Assembly: GCA_020081605.1 (NCBI GenBank)
Contig: JAHREC010000011.1
Coordinates: forward strand, 4,836,001-4,900,000
Reading direction: 5' to 3'
DNA from: Albifimbria verrucaria
Taxonomy: Eukaryota > Ascomycota > Sordariomycetes > Hypocreales > Stachybotryaceae
DNA length: 64,000 bases
Positions 1 through 11,663 of the stretch are shown in pieces (position 1 is the first letter of the stretch; each line of letters starts with the position of its first letter). A program made the translations under genes and the position numbers. Below the pieces are notes generated by a model that saw only the letters and a list, made by a program, of their open reading frames with translations, had not been told where the DNA came from and made no database searches.

Positions 1-408
1 GTCTGTATATAAGGCAACAGACGCTTCCGAAACAGAATCAAGATCTACAAGGTTTAATCCACAATTACCAGCGTGTTGTAATACCACACAACAGGCTTAA
101 CACGCTTCTGATAGCTGCGATGATCTCTTTCGCTCTTCCTGCGCTTCACCTGTCAATGTGGGCTCCAGGGCTCAAGATCCAGAAGATCGAGACGGCAGTG
201 GATAAAACCGTATGTCGAGAATATTGAACTTTCCCATGTCACAGTAAACCGCTAACAACTAAAAGAGCAGTCCAGTCTTTCCGGCTTTGGCTCTTTTAGA
301 AGATTCAAACTGGTCGTCACAGGCTCACCTGTCATTGAAAAAGAATCCAAAGTGCTTTTTGGGCCGGTGGAGAGATGATCTGCCTTTTGTGGCCAAAACA
401 CTCCTGGC

Positions 409-1120
409 ATGGCATGCAATTGCGCCAACGATTGGGCACTTCCTATGAGCCATCTCGAATGGAAGAATACCACCTACCAAATGCTGCAATTCCAACCGAA
501 GGAATATGAAATGTCTACCGAGCCTGGGCAGCCTCTAATGGCTCAGGCCTTCTTCTCATGTAAGTGCATTTCTCAGGTATTTTCTTGTTCAATTATTAAT
601 TCATCAGATAACGCCCAGAAAGCCATGAAGGATAGGGGCTCGCTTTTGCAACCCAGTCTCCTCCTAGCCATTTGGGACCCTCATCTGCGACTCACTGAAG
701 CTTTGGAACGTGGCTTGACTCGCATGGTTCTGATCAATGCCAATGCACTTACGTCCATCAACCTGCATATGCAAGTACGACAGACTCATGCAGGTAGCAG
801 TTACGCGTATGATTACGGAGAATCCGATATATCTTCGATCCCGAGCATTAGTTTGTTGTGTGATACAAGCAATACTTTGGGGCGGTATATCGATCTATGT
901 GAGGTCAGTTTGCAGCTGCAGTATCTTACATTCGAACAATCCGTGAGAAGTATTAGACCAATGATGGAGTGGACTGTAAGTCATCTTTCCTGTCAATTCT
1001 GGGTTTGGTAGAAGTTGTGACTGACGAGATTCATGTTAGGACGTGGTTGCAGCAGCTGGGTCTTGGATATCATTATTCCAGATACTAGCTTGGATAATAT
1101 CTGGGCTTGCGATCCATTGA
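409..1120 (+). CDS. 3' part of a fungal membrane protein of unknown function
   Basis: Three exons can be read, with introns at about 560-607 and 976-1039, both GT-AG and in phase. The protein part contains stretches such as LTRMVLINANALTSINLHMQ and a late hydrophobic segment (SWISLFQILAWIISGLAI) ending at the TGA at 1118-1120. This pattern resembles the C-terminal half of large membrane proteins that are common in Sordariomycetes and have no known function; the family assignment is from memory of the pattern. The real start probably lies upstream, perhaps outside the window: nothing before 409 reads convincingly as an exon, and the ATG at 409 is only the first in frame. It could also be a decayed remnant. 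Function is unknown. Confidence 0.45.
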
Positions 1121-1707
1121 TCGTGCGATTCTAATACCAGGCTACAGCAATGCGTACACGGAATCAAGGACAGATTACATTTCCACCTAATGCAACTTTC
1201 TCATACCCGTTAGTGAGGGCACTAACAATGGGTTGGAGGAGGAGCACCTGTACATATCTAGCATAGTCTGGACATCTGAACGCTTAAACAAGGGCATTTG
1301 ATGTATAGTGCACATAGGAGCAAGTTTATGGTGTATTTGAGACCGCGTGTTTAACATCTCTAGATTAGAGGGATAAATTGGTGGGCTAATCGACAATTTA
1401 TTGCAAAATTGAAAAGCCCATAGTTGAACGAATACTAAGCCCAAGTCGATACTAATCGAAGCTGATAGACACTGGATACTGCCTCCGAGAGATTAGGTAG
1501 AGACGTTGCGATGAATCATAAAATATAATTTAGGTTCGAAAATACATAAGGATATCTTGAAGTGAGGCGTTCATAGCCATGGCCTGCTGAGGCAGCCTGC
1601 CTGTAGCCAGTAACCAAGCATAACTCAATTCCGGGGTCCGAATTGGTCATTAGTTCTGTTTAATAGCGTTAGAGTCTGACATTTAACGATCTTGAGAGGC
1701 AATAAGT
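1121..1707. other. intergenic, no feature seen
   Basis: AT-rich spacer between the end of a plus-strand gene and the end of a minus-strand gene (convergent arrangement). No coding pattern, RNA gene or repeat was recognised. Confidence 0.5.
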
Positions 1708-2061
1708 TCAAGGGAAGATTACCTGGTAGGCATCGTAGCACCAAAGCCGCCGGTACCCAGTATCGCATTCCTCTCCAGTTGGATAATCAATGCAGCATTC
1801 TTCTGAGACAGGATTCCCAAAGGATCCTTCCGCGTCTTCATCAGGAAAACAAATGTCGAATATGTCGTTCTCCTTGGTCCACTGCCACAACACACCATTT
1901 TCCCGGCTCGTACCGCCAATCTGATAAGGCGTCCTGCCGCAGTCTGGCCCCTTTCCATACCAATAGCAATCCATTTTTCGACCGTCCTCATCTTCTTGTA
2001 TGCAACCCGCCCAAACTGCCGGCACTAAGCCAATGGCAATGGCGACAATCTTGGAATGCAT
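1708..2061 (-). CDS. small secreted cysteine-rich protein
   Basis: A single intact 117-residue frame. Residues 1-18 form a clear signal peptide (MHSKIVAIAIGLVPAVWA, cleavage expected after WA). The mature part of about 99 residues has eight cysteines, including one CC pair, enough for four disulfides, and is acidic and rich in aromatic residues. There is no membrane segment or GPI signal, so release outside the cell is expected. Size, signal peptide and even cysteine count are typical of fungal effector-like or small antimicrobial secreted proteins, but no family was recognised and no activity can be claimed. It has no frame break, unlike many longer genes in the window. Confidence 0.7.
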   Translation of the reverse strand: MHSKIVAIAIGLVPAVWAGCIQEDEDGRKMDCYWYGKGPDCGRTPYQIGGTSRENGVLWQWTKENDIFDICFPDEDAEGSFGNPVSEECCIDYPTGEECDTGYRRLWCYDAYQVIFP

Positions 2062-3990
2062 GCTGGGAGTTGTGAATTGGCGAACAGTGCTCGTCCGAAC
2101 TTAATATTGAAGAGCGAGGGTTCATATGGAACAAGGGGATAACGCTGTTTATATAATGCGAATTATTATTCAAGGCATGAAGACCTTGGTGGAATGTTAT
2201 ATGCAGTGGGATACAAAACAAGGCATGCCCCAAAGACTCGGTACCTGTCTCGGGAACGATGATAGCCAGTGGTACACCGAGTATAGGTCTTGTATATGGA
2301 ATTCAGATTCTACCGTTGCGGGGACCAAGTCCGTAAAAACAGATCATCAGACTAGGGCACCGTTTGCTAAATATGGAAACAAGAATGTTAGTTTGCTTTA
2401 TCATCTTCGATATGCATCCCGTGATACTATAGCGGCTGATACATCTCAGCTCCTCCAGCATTCCGAAAATGCCAACCGATTGCGGGGTCGGGTTGAAATA
2501 TTCAATATGGGTAACATCAGGAGATGTTTTGACAACACTACATGCCTGTCGGCATTCCTTAATGACTCGGCCGCTGTCTGAGGTTTCCTGTGTAGCATCA
2601 ATTGTTTGGCATTGTAGAATAATTGGAAGTCCCTACATCTTGCTCGTTGCTTGGAAAGGTATACAAACTGGACCGTCGTCCTGGCGATGAAGTAGGAATG
2701 CCAAAGCTATCGGAATTGACCTTTTGCGGCGGGCACAAGGCACTCTGAGACACAACGTGACTGGCTTAGCAGTGGCCGTACCAAGAAACTGGGACCGGGC
2801 TGTCGCTGGTTAAAACACCAAAGATTCCCGATCTTGTTCGCTCAGTCTACGCTCAAAGTTCCTTGCATAGATATTGAGGTTGTACGTTTTCACGTGGAGG
2901 TGATTGTAACTTGCGCAAGAGATTCTCATTTGCTAGCATAGTTCGAACATACAAGCAAGATGAGACTTGACCATTGGAATCCAACAACCACGGACTGGCT
3001 GTGACCGTGAACCGTCTTCTCCTTTGGGCAAGCTGCCCGAAAAGAGTCGATCTCGGAAGGATCCGGGGCACATGATCCTATCTTGCTGCAGAATATACCC
3101 CTAAGGTCTCCGCTTCTCCGCCGTAATCCGGGAACGAGCAGCTAATCTATTCCTATTGATGTCTTGGTCACCAAGAGGTAAGGCGATCTATCCATGCGAG
3201 AATGTGAGAGTAGTTACAAAACCGTAGTCATAAGCTACTGATCATGATGATGTCTCTCAAGTAGGAGAAGACAAAGGGTAGTGTGATTGGCATGTCTTAT
3301 TTTGTCTGTCGATCCATGCTTTACTGGTTCGTCGTGTCTTATTGTATCAGTTGATCACAAACACGCGCTGCGATTCCAGTTAGAGAGTGGAATAACAATG
3401 AACGGGCAATCCGGGGTTAGCGTCATGGTCCTCGTCCTGGAAGGGGAAATCCAAGGAACCAGGCGGCCGGAAGAAAAAGACCAGAGGGGTGATTTTTGCC
3501 ATGTACGAATAAACATGGCTGGAAAAGCAAGAATACAGTAACTAGCACGAACTCATCAAACATGTAGATGAGTGACTGCGCAGGGATGCTCTTCTCTGGG
3601 TGTCCAGCATAGTAGGAGATTGACTCAAACGGTGTCTATCTTTAACCTGGATACAGCAGCTTCTACTTATGGATCTCGAGGCATATCTCACACCAACATT
3701 ACTAAGAGAATCTCCAAGGTAAGACCAGGAGCTACATATTTGAAGTGGTTGATTGGGTGTGTCGCTGCCTGACAACTGGCAGGTTGTGTAGATGGTTAGA
3801 TGCCTCAGGTTTCGAGGCCAGAGACTACGTTTCTTGGGCCAGCAGTGGATGTAATTATTCCGGTTATGGCAGGTAAATCATGACCGAAGAGTCGTGACAG
3901 TGGCAGTGGCCAATCGCAATGGCGTCAACGTTGGCGCAGCTGGGACGCTTCGACATGATTTGGCGCGAGTATCAAGAAGGTCAGGTAAAG

Positions 3991-4011
3991 GTAGGGTAGG
4001 GTAGGGTAGGG
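3991..4011 (+). repeat. (GTAGG)n tract with four GGG runs
   Basis: A short tandem GTAGG repeat carrying GGG at 3994-3996, 3999-4001, 4004-4006 and 4009-4011, separated by two-base TA loops. This fits the G-quadruplex rule exactly. It is not the telomeric TTAGGG repeat. Confidence 0.8.
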
Positions 4012-5267
4012 AAAGGATGGGTTGGCTGGTGGGCATGCACAGACGGTGACGCTATTCTCGGCTTCGGCGACCGAGGGCAACCAATTTGCATGTGCTCGTG
4101 GCTCGGACGAGCAGGGGAGGGTCAGCGATGGACACAAGTGGGAATAGCATCATCCCCAAAGAAAGCAACAGGTTCAACATAAACTGATGGATGCCAGGAA
4201 CCACGGGCAGCTGTGGATTAAGAGAGAGAAAAGAGGGACAAACAACAGAAGTGGATCAGCCAAGGCAAAAGAAGTGAATTAATTGAATTTGCGGAGAGCA
4301 TGGCAATTGAATCCCCACAAAGAAAACGAGCATAATCCAACAACACGGAAAAGAGCCACGCCCCTGGGGATATCATGTCAATCAGGCCATGCATCATGAG
4401 CAGGCGACAAAGCCGAGGCTTAGTTGTGAAGCGGATAAATGAACTCGAGGGGAAAATCACATGCCAGCCGAATTAACAGAAGCCCAAGAGATGACAGACT
4501 CTAAATGGGCACAGCTTGGTTGGTCCGTGGGGCCTGCATTCGGTTCAGAGGAGAAAAAAAAAGAACAGGAAAAAAAAAGAGACGATACAACCAGCCAAGC
4601 CTCTCAACAGAAAAGTTCCCCAACAGAAAAAAAGCCACTGGCGGTTCCTTTTTTTTTTTGCCTTGCAAGGGAAGGGAAAAAAGGCGGGGACCCTTTTTTT
4701 GTGCTCCTTGTTGGAGCAATTGGGCACTTCGCATTGGACAATCCAGACGGGACATTCCTAAAGAGGCAAAAAGCTCAGGCTCGACACGCCCCCTGAGCGG
4801 GAGGGCCCTCCAAAAACGTGGGGAGGGAGAGGAAGAAAGAGAGCGAGAGGACAAGCGAGATCCATGTTACAGTACGCTAAGGATGCCCCTGTCCAAAGGG
4901 GTTTTGGTTTTTGGGGATTGGGGACTGGAGGGGCGATGGGTGGTGTGTTGGGGATTCTGTTACCATGTAATATGCAGATGCAGATGGCTGGCTGGCCACT
5001 CCATGCTGTGCTATGCTGTGCTCTGCTGTGTGCGCTCGCTCTGCACAGTCCAGTATTGTGGACAAATGAATGCACTCTGTATGAATGGAGTACAGTACAG
5101 TCCAGTAGAATGACAACAAAGGAGAATTAATTAATTAAACGGAAAGGAAGAAATAGGGCCAGTGACAACAGGTCCCCGGGCCATCGAAGCTAGAAAACCA
5201 AAAGGAAAAAAGTAGAATATTTCCCGGTTTCACATGCAACGTCCTGTTCCTTTGTTGATGCTTCCCG

Positions 5268-5308
5268 CCACACACACTCACACGCACGCACGCACACACA
5301 CACACACT
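5268..5308. repeat. CA/CGCA microsatellite
   Basis: Imperfect dinucleotide tract made of CACACA, CGCACGCACGCA and a longer pure CA stretch. It lies in the gene-free region upstream of the desaturase. Probably length-variable. Confidence 0.85.
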
Positions 5309-6879
5309 TGACACTTTACCTTACTTACCTCTAGTAACTTGATGGTTGCCGCCCCTCCCCTTTCTACTGGCTGACTCGTGTGGTCGACATGTCCCAATCA
5401 TGGAGTGCACGTTTCATCGCGCAAAGGTTATCTGGAGATGAAATAGCTTTTCTTGATGAAGCTTTTCGCTGGCCAGTGGTTTGGTTTGCGTGTATCGCGG
5501 AAAGGGAGGGGCCACTTCCATCATCCATCGAGAGAAAGAGGCGAGCTGAGTGTGGCATCTGAGACTGGCATGCCCCAACTAAGGTAGCTGTGACAAAAGG
5601 CCCCTGACGTACATGGCCAGCTGTGCTATGTGCTGTGTGCTGCGCTGCGCTGTGCTGCATTTGCTGTAGAGAGGCTGGTCTGGTCTGGGCTGGGCTAGTG
5701 CAGCCCTTCCTGAAGGAGGAATTGGCGGTCAGATCGAGATATCGTCGTCGGAACGGAACAGACGAAACGACCTCGTATCTAGAGCACCCCTGTCGATCTG
5801 TCGGTAGCACGGCAGCTTGCCACGATGGAGACAGACAGTCCCATCTGTTGCTCCAGGGGTCAAGGAGCTTTCGTGCTACCAAAGCCAGTCCAAGTCCAGT
5901 CTTTACTATGTACAGCTGCCGTCCCGGGCAGCTGCGCCGGTGGCGGCATGGGAACATGGCTCAATGCATGGGGATATGGATTTTTTTAGTCTGACACCCC
6001 ACACCTTTTTTTCGTGCAGTCTCTTGTCTGCATCACGACAAGGGGTTAGCTGTGTCGGAGAGGGATTGGGATAGCTTGGTCGCATGTTGGAACAGCAGCG
6101 GGATGTACATGGTAGATGGGGATCCTACAAGGTAATGGCTTGCAATAAAACAGACGGAGGCAAAAAAAAAAAAGAGAACCAAGGCAGAGCGAATTCAACA
6201 AGAGAAGAGACATGTGGGCTAGATGGATGTAGATCTACCAATCTCATCTCACCTGAATACAGGACAGTATTAGTCGTTGGCCCAACCAACCAACCAACCA
6301 CTGGGCCCTCTGCAGATCTCACCACCCACCCAGAAACGGCGGGCAGAGGTTTGCTTGCACCTGGAAACGGAATTCCAGAGCGAGTGGAGGGGAGAAAGTC
6401 TAGATAGATGGGGAGCTGTACATGTCGTGCGAATGTCAGTAGATGATGCGCTGATTGACGGGCCACAACGGACGAGTAATACAAAAGTAATTTACCATTA
6501 CTTGTGCTGAACTGTCTGTCCTGTAGCTACAGTACGGTAAGTAAGTTGTTAAGGTACCTTACCTACAGACCTACAGAGCTCAGGGCATGGTAATGCAAAT
6601 GGCTAGGCTCACGCCCCCAGATCCCCGCTATCTGAGCTCCCTTATCGTCTGCTCCTCCGCTTCCACCCCAACAGTTTCCCATCCATCGAACCACCAAAGG
6701 GCACGGAACAGCGGGCGGGTGGCCAGAGAGAGCGAGCGAGAGAGAGAGAGCACGGAGGACCTGACACCACAGCCCAGCAAAAGAGGGGGTGGGTGTAGCT
6801 CTCTGCGTTTGCCTCTGCCTCTGCCTCTGTTTGTCTCCGTGTCTTTGCCTCGCTCGCCTCTCCTGGTGCCAAAGGAGAT

Positions 6880-7135
6880 GCAGAAAAAGCTATCCTTATT
6901 TTTCTGTCCCTGGCCCTGGCCTTGTTTCCGTCCTAGCCCTTTTCATCCATTCCCTTCCCTCTTTATTACCCTTCTCTTATCCTCCTCTTCCTCAGCTTCT
7001 TATCGCTGCTGTGTGCTCTCTCTTCTTCTTCCTTTCCTCTCTCACCTCACCTCACCTCACCTCACCTCACTTCCACCTTCTCCCTCCCTCACATCTCGTT
7101 TCTTTCTTCCTCTTCTTCACCAAAAGAAAGACACC
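6880..7135 (+). promoter_or_regulatory. pyrimidine-rich leader of the desaturase with a CTCAC repeat
   Basis: Almost continuous C/T sequence ends directly before the ATG at 7136. It includes six perfect CTCAC units at 7041-7070. The ATG context CACCATGG is close to the fungal Kozak consensus. CT-rich stretches mark the transcription start zone of strongly expressed fungal genes; the exact start site cannot be read. Confidence 0.6.
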
Positions 7136-8705
7136 ATGGCTGCCAAGTCGTCGGCTGTCCCCAAGCGGCCCAACCCTGCCCTGCGCAGGACCACCACCTC
7201 CAACACCGTCACCGACTCCGAGTCGTCCACCGTTGTCTCTCCCATTGACTCGCCCTGTCCCTCGGCCTCGTCCACCTCGCTGTCCTCGCTCGCCTCCGAG
7301 GATGCCACTGTCGCCAAGAAGAATTATGGCCGTCTGACCGACTCGTACGGCAACGACTTCACCGTCCCCGACTTCACCATCAAGGACATCCGCGATGCCA
7401 TCCCCAAGCACTGCTTCAAGCGCTCCGCCCTGAAGGGCTACTCCTACATCCTCCGAGACATGGCCTGCCTCGCCACCACCTTCTACCTCTTCCACAACTT
7501 CGTCACCCCGGAGTACATCCCTCCACCCCTCTCCGCGCTGGTCTCTGGGCCGTCTACACCATCCTCCAGGGCCTCTTCGGCACCGGCCTCTGGGTCATTG
7601 CCCACGAGTGCGGCCACGGCGCCTTCTCCGAGTCCAACCTCATCAACGACTTCACCGGCTGGGTCCTCCACTCCGCCCTGCTCGTCCCCTACTTCAGCTG
7701 GAAGTACTCCCACTCCAAGCACCACAAGGCCACCGGCAACATCGAGCGTGACATGGTCTTCGTGCCCCGCACCCGCGAGCAGCAGGCCAACCGCCTCGGA
7801 CGCATGGCCCACGAGCTGGCTGAGCTGACCGAGGAGACTCCCGCCTACACCCTCCTCATGCTCCTCGGCCAGCAGCTCATCGGCTGGCCCAACTACCTCC
7901 TCACCAACATCACCGGCCACAACCACCACGAGCGCCAGCGCGAGGGACGTGGCAAGGGCCGCCACAACGGTCTCGGCGGCGGTGTCAACCACTTCGACCC
8001 CTCCGCCCCCATCTTCGACAACAAGGAGGCCGCCTATGTCGTTGTCAGCGACATCGGTATCGCCCTTGCCGCCGCCGCCCTCTTCTACCTCGGAAACAAC
8101 TTTGGCTGGAACAACATGCTCGTCTGGTACTTCATCCCCTACCTCTGGGTCAACCACTGGCTAGGTAAGCATTTCCCCCTTCTCCTTTCATTTCTTGTGT
8201 TTCCTCTTTGTCTTTGCGGCATATGCTCGCTGAGGGCCGAGGGCTATATTGCTTCTGCCAAGAATAACGTTGAGAATGTCGGCTAACTCTCTTCATCAGT
8301 TGCCATCACCTTCCTCCAGCACACTGACCCTCGCTTCCTCACTACCACTCCGAGGAGTGGGACTTCGTCCGTGGCGCCGCTGCTACCATCGACCGCGAGG
8401 CTGGCTTCATCGGCCGCCACCTCCTCCACGGCATCATCGAGACCCACGTCCTCCACCACTACGTTAGCTCCATCCCCTTCTACAACGCCGACGAGGCCTC
8501 CGATGCCATCCGTCCCGTCATGGGCAAGCACTACCGCGCCGACACCGAGGGTGGTTTCTTCGGCTTCCTGGGTGCTCTCTGGCGCAGCGCTCGCATGTGC
8601 CAGTGGGTTGAGCCCTGCGCTGAGGCCGAAGGCCCCGGCAAGAAGGTCCTCTTCTACCGCAACCGCAACGGCCTGGGCCCCAAGCCCTCGGCCGCGAAGG
8701 CCTAA
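7136..8705 (+). CDS. oleate Δ12 fatty-acid desaturase, two frame breaks
   Basis: Endoplasmic-reticulum membrane desaturase that converts oleate to linoleate. Three histidine boxes are visible: HECGH (near 7605), HSKHH (near 7710) and HVLHH (near 8450). The N-terminus is Ser/Thr/Pro-rich, then comes the family core and the C-terminal block around GKHYRADTEGG. One intron at 8165-8299 (GTAAGC...CAG) splits a Val codon. The frame is lost by one base at the CCC run at 7519-7521 and again at the CCC run at 8328-8330; in both places one more C restores the conserved protein. Because this is normally a core lipid gene with all catalytic boxes kept, sequence undercall is more likely than inactivation. 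Third positions are strongly G/C-biased, unlike the cluster genes further on, which suggests high expression. Length of about 475 residues is normal for the family. Confidence 0.9.
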
Positions 8706-10215
8706 GCGGCCGATTGATGTGCGGGCATGTCGATTGCGGGGTGTTTCTTTAGCTGTCGTCTCTGGCCAGAATTGGTCTGACCTGATCTGATGTTGCTTGA
8801 TTTATTATAGTCGGATAGACGTGGATGGCCAGCGCTCGCTCAGCGTTTCCTAGTAAAAGAGGTACGCTGGGTGATTTTGGCCATGTCTGGTCGGTAATGT
8901 GACCCTTAGAGTCCACCAGGCTTCGAAAAAGGCAGACGATATAGAGCAAGTAGATTCAATTACGAAAATAATGAAAGTGTTTTGCGCTGTACCTCAACCC
9001 AGATGAAGCATGAATGCTGTGAAAGATGTTGCAAAGGAGTAAAAAGAAGTAGAGGTATAGAGGTTCAGTCTTCGGCTGTGCCGGAAATGCCAACGACTTC
9101 AAAGTGCGGGGACATGACCAACCACGACACCATCCTACCCTTCTGTACGTATGCTGGGTGGATTATGGTCGGCCGGGCGCTTCTGCACTGGTTGAAAGGG
9201 CTTATTGGTTGTTATTGAACGTAGTTCCAATTCCTTGGCGATTGCTTTTCGTTGACATGAGTCGGGAAACATGGCATGGTCTACCTCTTGAGGAGACGGA
9301 TTCGTAGCTTACATTGACCTACGATAAGTCTGTCTACGACGAGGATGATGAAGATCTGAAAGAAGTTAAAATACATAGGCACACACCGTGTAGTTCCTCT
9401 TTCTCAAAACTATGCTCGGAATCTGTCTGTGATCTGTGTCTAGTTGAGGAGTGTTGCAGTCCGCTCATGAACGAGAACAGCGACGATGTACGTCGGTGGT
9501 GCAACAATGTTGTAACGAGGTCGGAACTCTAGCACTTTTCTGACTCGCTAGTGCAGTCTGTGAAGAGAGCTAGCCGATTTGTATGAAGTTCTCAACTCTG
9601 CTGCTCTGCTCTAGCATGTCGCGTTAGCGGACCATCCGAAATTCACATTCAGTGAAGCAGCTTTCAAGCAGCAGTATTCTGCAGCGATAGCTGGGGATAT
9701 ACCTCAATGGTTACTGATAAGTTGTCCCCATGTTTAACCGGCTCATGTTCGTCTCGTTTGGCCTCGACACTGCTGCGACTCTTACCCCCAGGGCCCCGGC
9801 CAAATTGTCAGTGAATGCAGAGTGGTTGATAGAGAAGAATTCTGGTTTGAGGGTGTTGATGCAGAAGAAAGAGAACATGCAACAGAGCTGAAGCAGGGGT
9901 AATGTAGGCTGGAGTAGCTGAGGAGTTACTGAGCCAGCAGCGAGCCTTCCCTCAAGAGAGCGACAAGTTTCGAGGCGGAGTGTGTGCTGTTGGCGAGTAT
10001 GGAAAAGAACGAGTTTGTCGGGGACGAGGAGATCGCAGAAGACGCAATAGCATTCGAAGTTGTCAAATTTCAGCAAAAGAACTGATTGTGCGAGCCGTAG
10101 AGGGGGTGGTTATTGACGAAGCAAGACAGGATATCATATCTAATTACAAATGCATATGGAAAGCAACCCGCTCCCTCATTCATGGGAGCTAACCCTCCTC
10201 TGACGCCGCCATCAA
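8706..10215. other. intergenic, no gene recognised
   Basis: Holds the 3' UTR of the desaturase and the downstream flank of the minus-strand wall-protein gene. Short frames at 8982-9218, 9314-9532 and 9980-10192 have no recognisable domain, no signal peptide and no good splice partners. Confidence 0.5.
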
Positions 10216-11663
10216 TCACGCAAGGTATCCAACAGCGAGGGCCATTAGCCCGGTCTGTAGCGTCCAATTGACCATCCTCGAGAGAGGCCCTGATGCGTTA
10301 TACACCTGGCATTTGAAGTCTGACATCTCGCCACCCACGGTCTTGTTCATTTGCTCATCCAGGGCCTCGCAGCTGACTTGACCAGAGTAGTCTTCTATAG
10401 CGAATGTCCGGGCTACCTTAGTGTCTTGGTCGAAGAAGGTTTCGCTGATGATTCCAAATTAGTGCTTTGCTCAGGGATAAGAAGAACCGATGACTTACAA
10501 AAACTCCATGGATACGTTGCCACGCAGCATGATAGTGTCCATTTCTTTGGGCCAGTACCATGTCTGTTCGCCGGCATCATCATACTGCGAGAACAGGTCG
10601 AGCGCAAAGCAGGCGGAGATTTCGAGCCCCAGGCCACGCCAATCGACAGCCTGAGGTGGCAAGGTGACGGAGCGCAAATTGTAAGAGCTGTACAGGTTGA
10701 TCCAGGAGACCTGGTCGAATGGCAAGTTGAGATCTGTCATTGTGCTTTCGTAGCTGACGTCGATTCTACCTACGGAGAGATTGCGCATTACTGGACCGCG
10801 CTCGATTTTCGCGTTGCCGTAGAGCCTGAGGGATTCAATTGTCATGGACTTGGTTTCGGGACCGCCGAGAACCACGGTGAGGTCGTCACCGCCGATGATG
10901 GCAAGATCGGGCACACGCGTCCAGCCGAGTGTGATCTTCTTGAGGTTGGGTCCGGCACGCAGGTTGAGGTTATTGTAGTTATTGATGGTGTTATTTGTGA
11001 CGAGCGGATCAATGGGGTTTTTGAAGAAACCGTCTACAGAGTCGACGTTACCCACGCTGAGGCTGTAGGATGGGTTGCCGTGCTTTGATGCTATCGTGTT
11101 GAATCCCTTGAAGTCGTCGATGTGTAGCTTCTCAAGGTTTTCGGCTTCAATTGAGAAGCCAGCGGCATACTCGAGCTTGGTCAGGTCCAGCTCGATGAGG
11201 TCCTCGGCGCGCCCAATGGAGATAGTACCATTGACGATGCGCAGCTTAGGTAGCAGGAGGTGAGACAGACCCTTCGGGGTCCATAAGTAAATATCATCAT
11301 TGACCTCCCGCAACGTGGAGCTCGTGATCTTGAACGGCTTGGGCCCGGGATCTTCCTCGTCAGTGCAGTGGGCGCACCCGGATTGGGCCATGCCGCCCTT
11401 GATGATCTCGACGCCATCTAGGTTAATATCGCCAGTGAAGTTGCCCTTGAATACGACCTGGCCCTCGATAATGGTGCAGCTGTCGCGGACATTTTTCGCA
11501 ACATCAAGGTCACTGATCGTGATGTTGCCTTTACAGTCAACCTGGGCAAAAGACCTGAGGGGCCCAGTTAGTCGCGAAAAGGGTAGGGGTCAATTAGGGT
11601 TATTACTGACCATCCCGCGAGAGTCAAGGCCCCCAAGAGGAGCGATGCGACCGAGATGTGCAT
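10216..11663 (-). CDS. ECM33/Sps2-like GPI-anchored cell-wall protein
   Basis: Three exons: 11611-11663, 10499-11554 and 10216-10444, with introns of 56 and 54 bp. Starts with a signal peptide (MHISVASLLLGALTLAGW...), followed by a receptor-L-domain/leucine-rich type region with repeated short β-strand blocks (for example NGTISIGRAEDL, NLEKLHIDDFKGF, SMTIESLRLYGN), several N-glycosylation sites and paired cysteines (CAHC near the start; C...C near the end). The C-terminus ends in a short hydrophobic tail (WTLQTGLMALAVGYLA) after a small-residue stretch (YNASGP), as expected for a GPI signal. In yeasts and moulds Ecm33 proteins sit at the plasma membrane or wall and are needed for wall integrity. 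No frame break was found. About 420 residues, usual for the family. Confidence 0.8.

Larger units (their letters stand above)
2062..7135. other. 5-kb gene-free region, probable long promoter and leader
   Basis: No convincing gene over about 5 kb. Frames at 2126-2581 and 4461-5113 exist but show no domain and, in the second case, only low-complexity sequence. The region holds mixed A/G and C/T tracts, poly(A) and poly(T) runs near 4550-4700, a CA/CGCA microsatellite, CCAA repeats near 6283-6300 and a strong pyrimidine-rich tract that runs into the desaturase ATG. Pyrimidine-rich leaders are usual for highly expressed genes in filamentous fungi. The part from about 6600 to 7135 is most likely promoter plus 5' UTR of the desaturase; for the remainder no function can be assigned. 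Confidence 0.55.

Noticed and set aside
2126..2581. Plus-strand frame of 151 codons
   Set aside because: No recognisable domain, no signal peptide, and no good codon bias; treated as chance.
3991..4011. Telomere-like repeat
   Set aside because: The unit is GTAGG, not TTAGGG, and there are only four units.
4461..5130. Overlapping frames on both strands around poly(A) and poly(T) tracts
   Set aside because: Low-complexity translation in all frames and no splice or domain evidence.
7483..8157. Minus-strand frame of 224 codons across the desaturase
   Set aside because: Antisense shadow of a GC-rich gene; composition is repeated Val/Gly/Glu with no domain.
7136..8705. Desaturase as a pseudogene
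   Set aside because: Both breaks are single C losses in homopolymers, all histidine boxes are kept, and the same error type occurs across the window.
10351..11088. Long plus-strand frame of 245 codons
   Set aside because: It lies opposite the ECM33-like gene, whose exons, signal peptide and GPI tail fit a known family; the plus frame has no domain.
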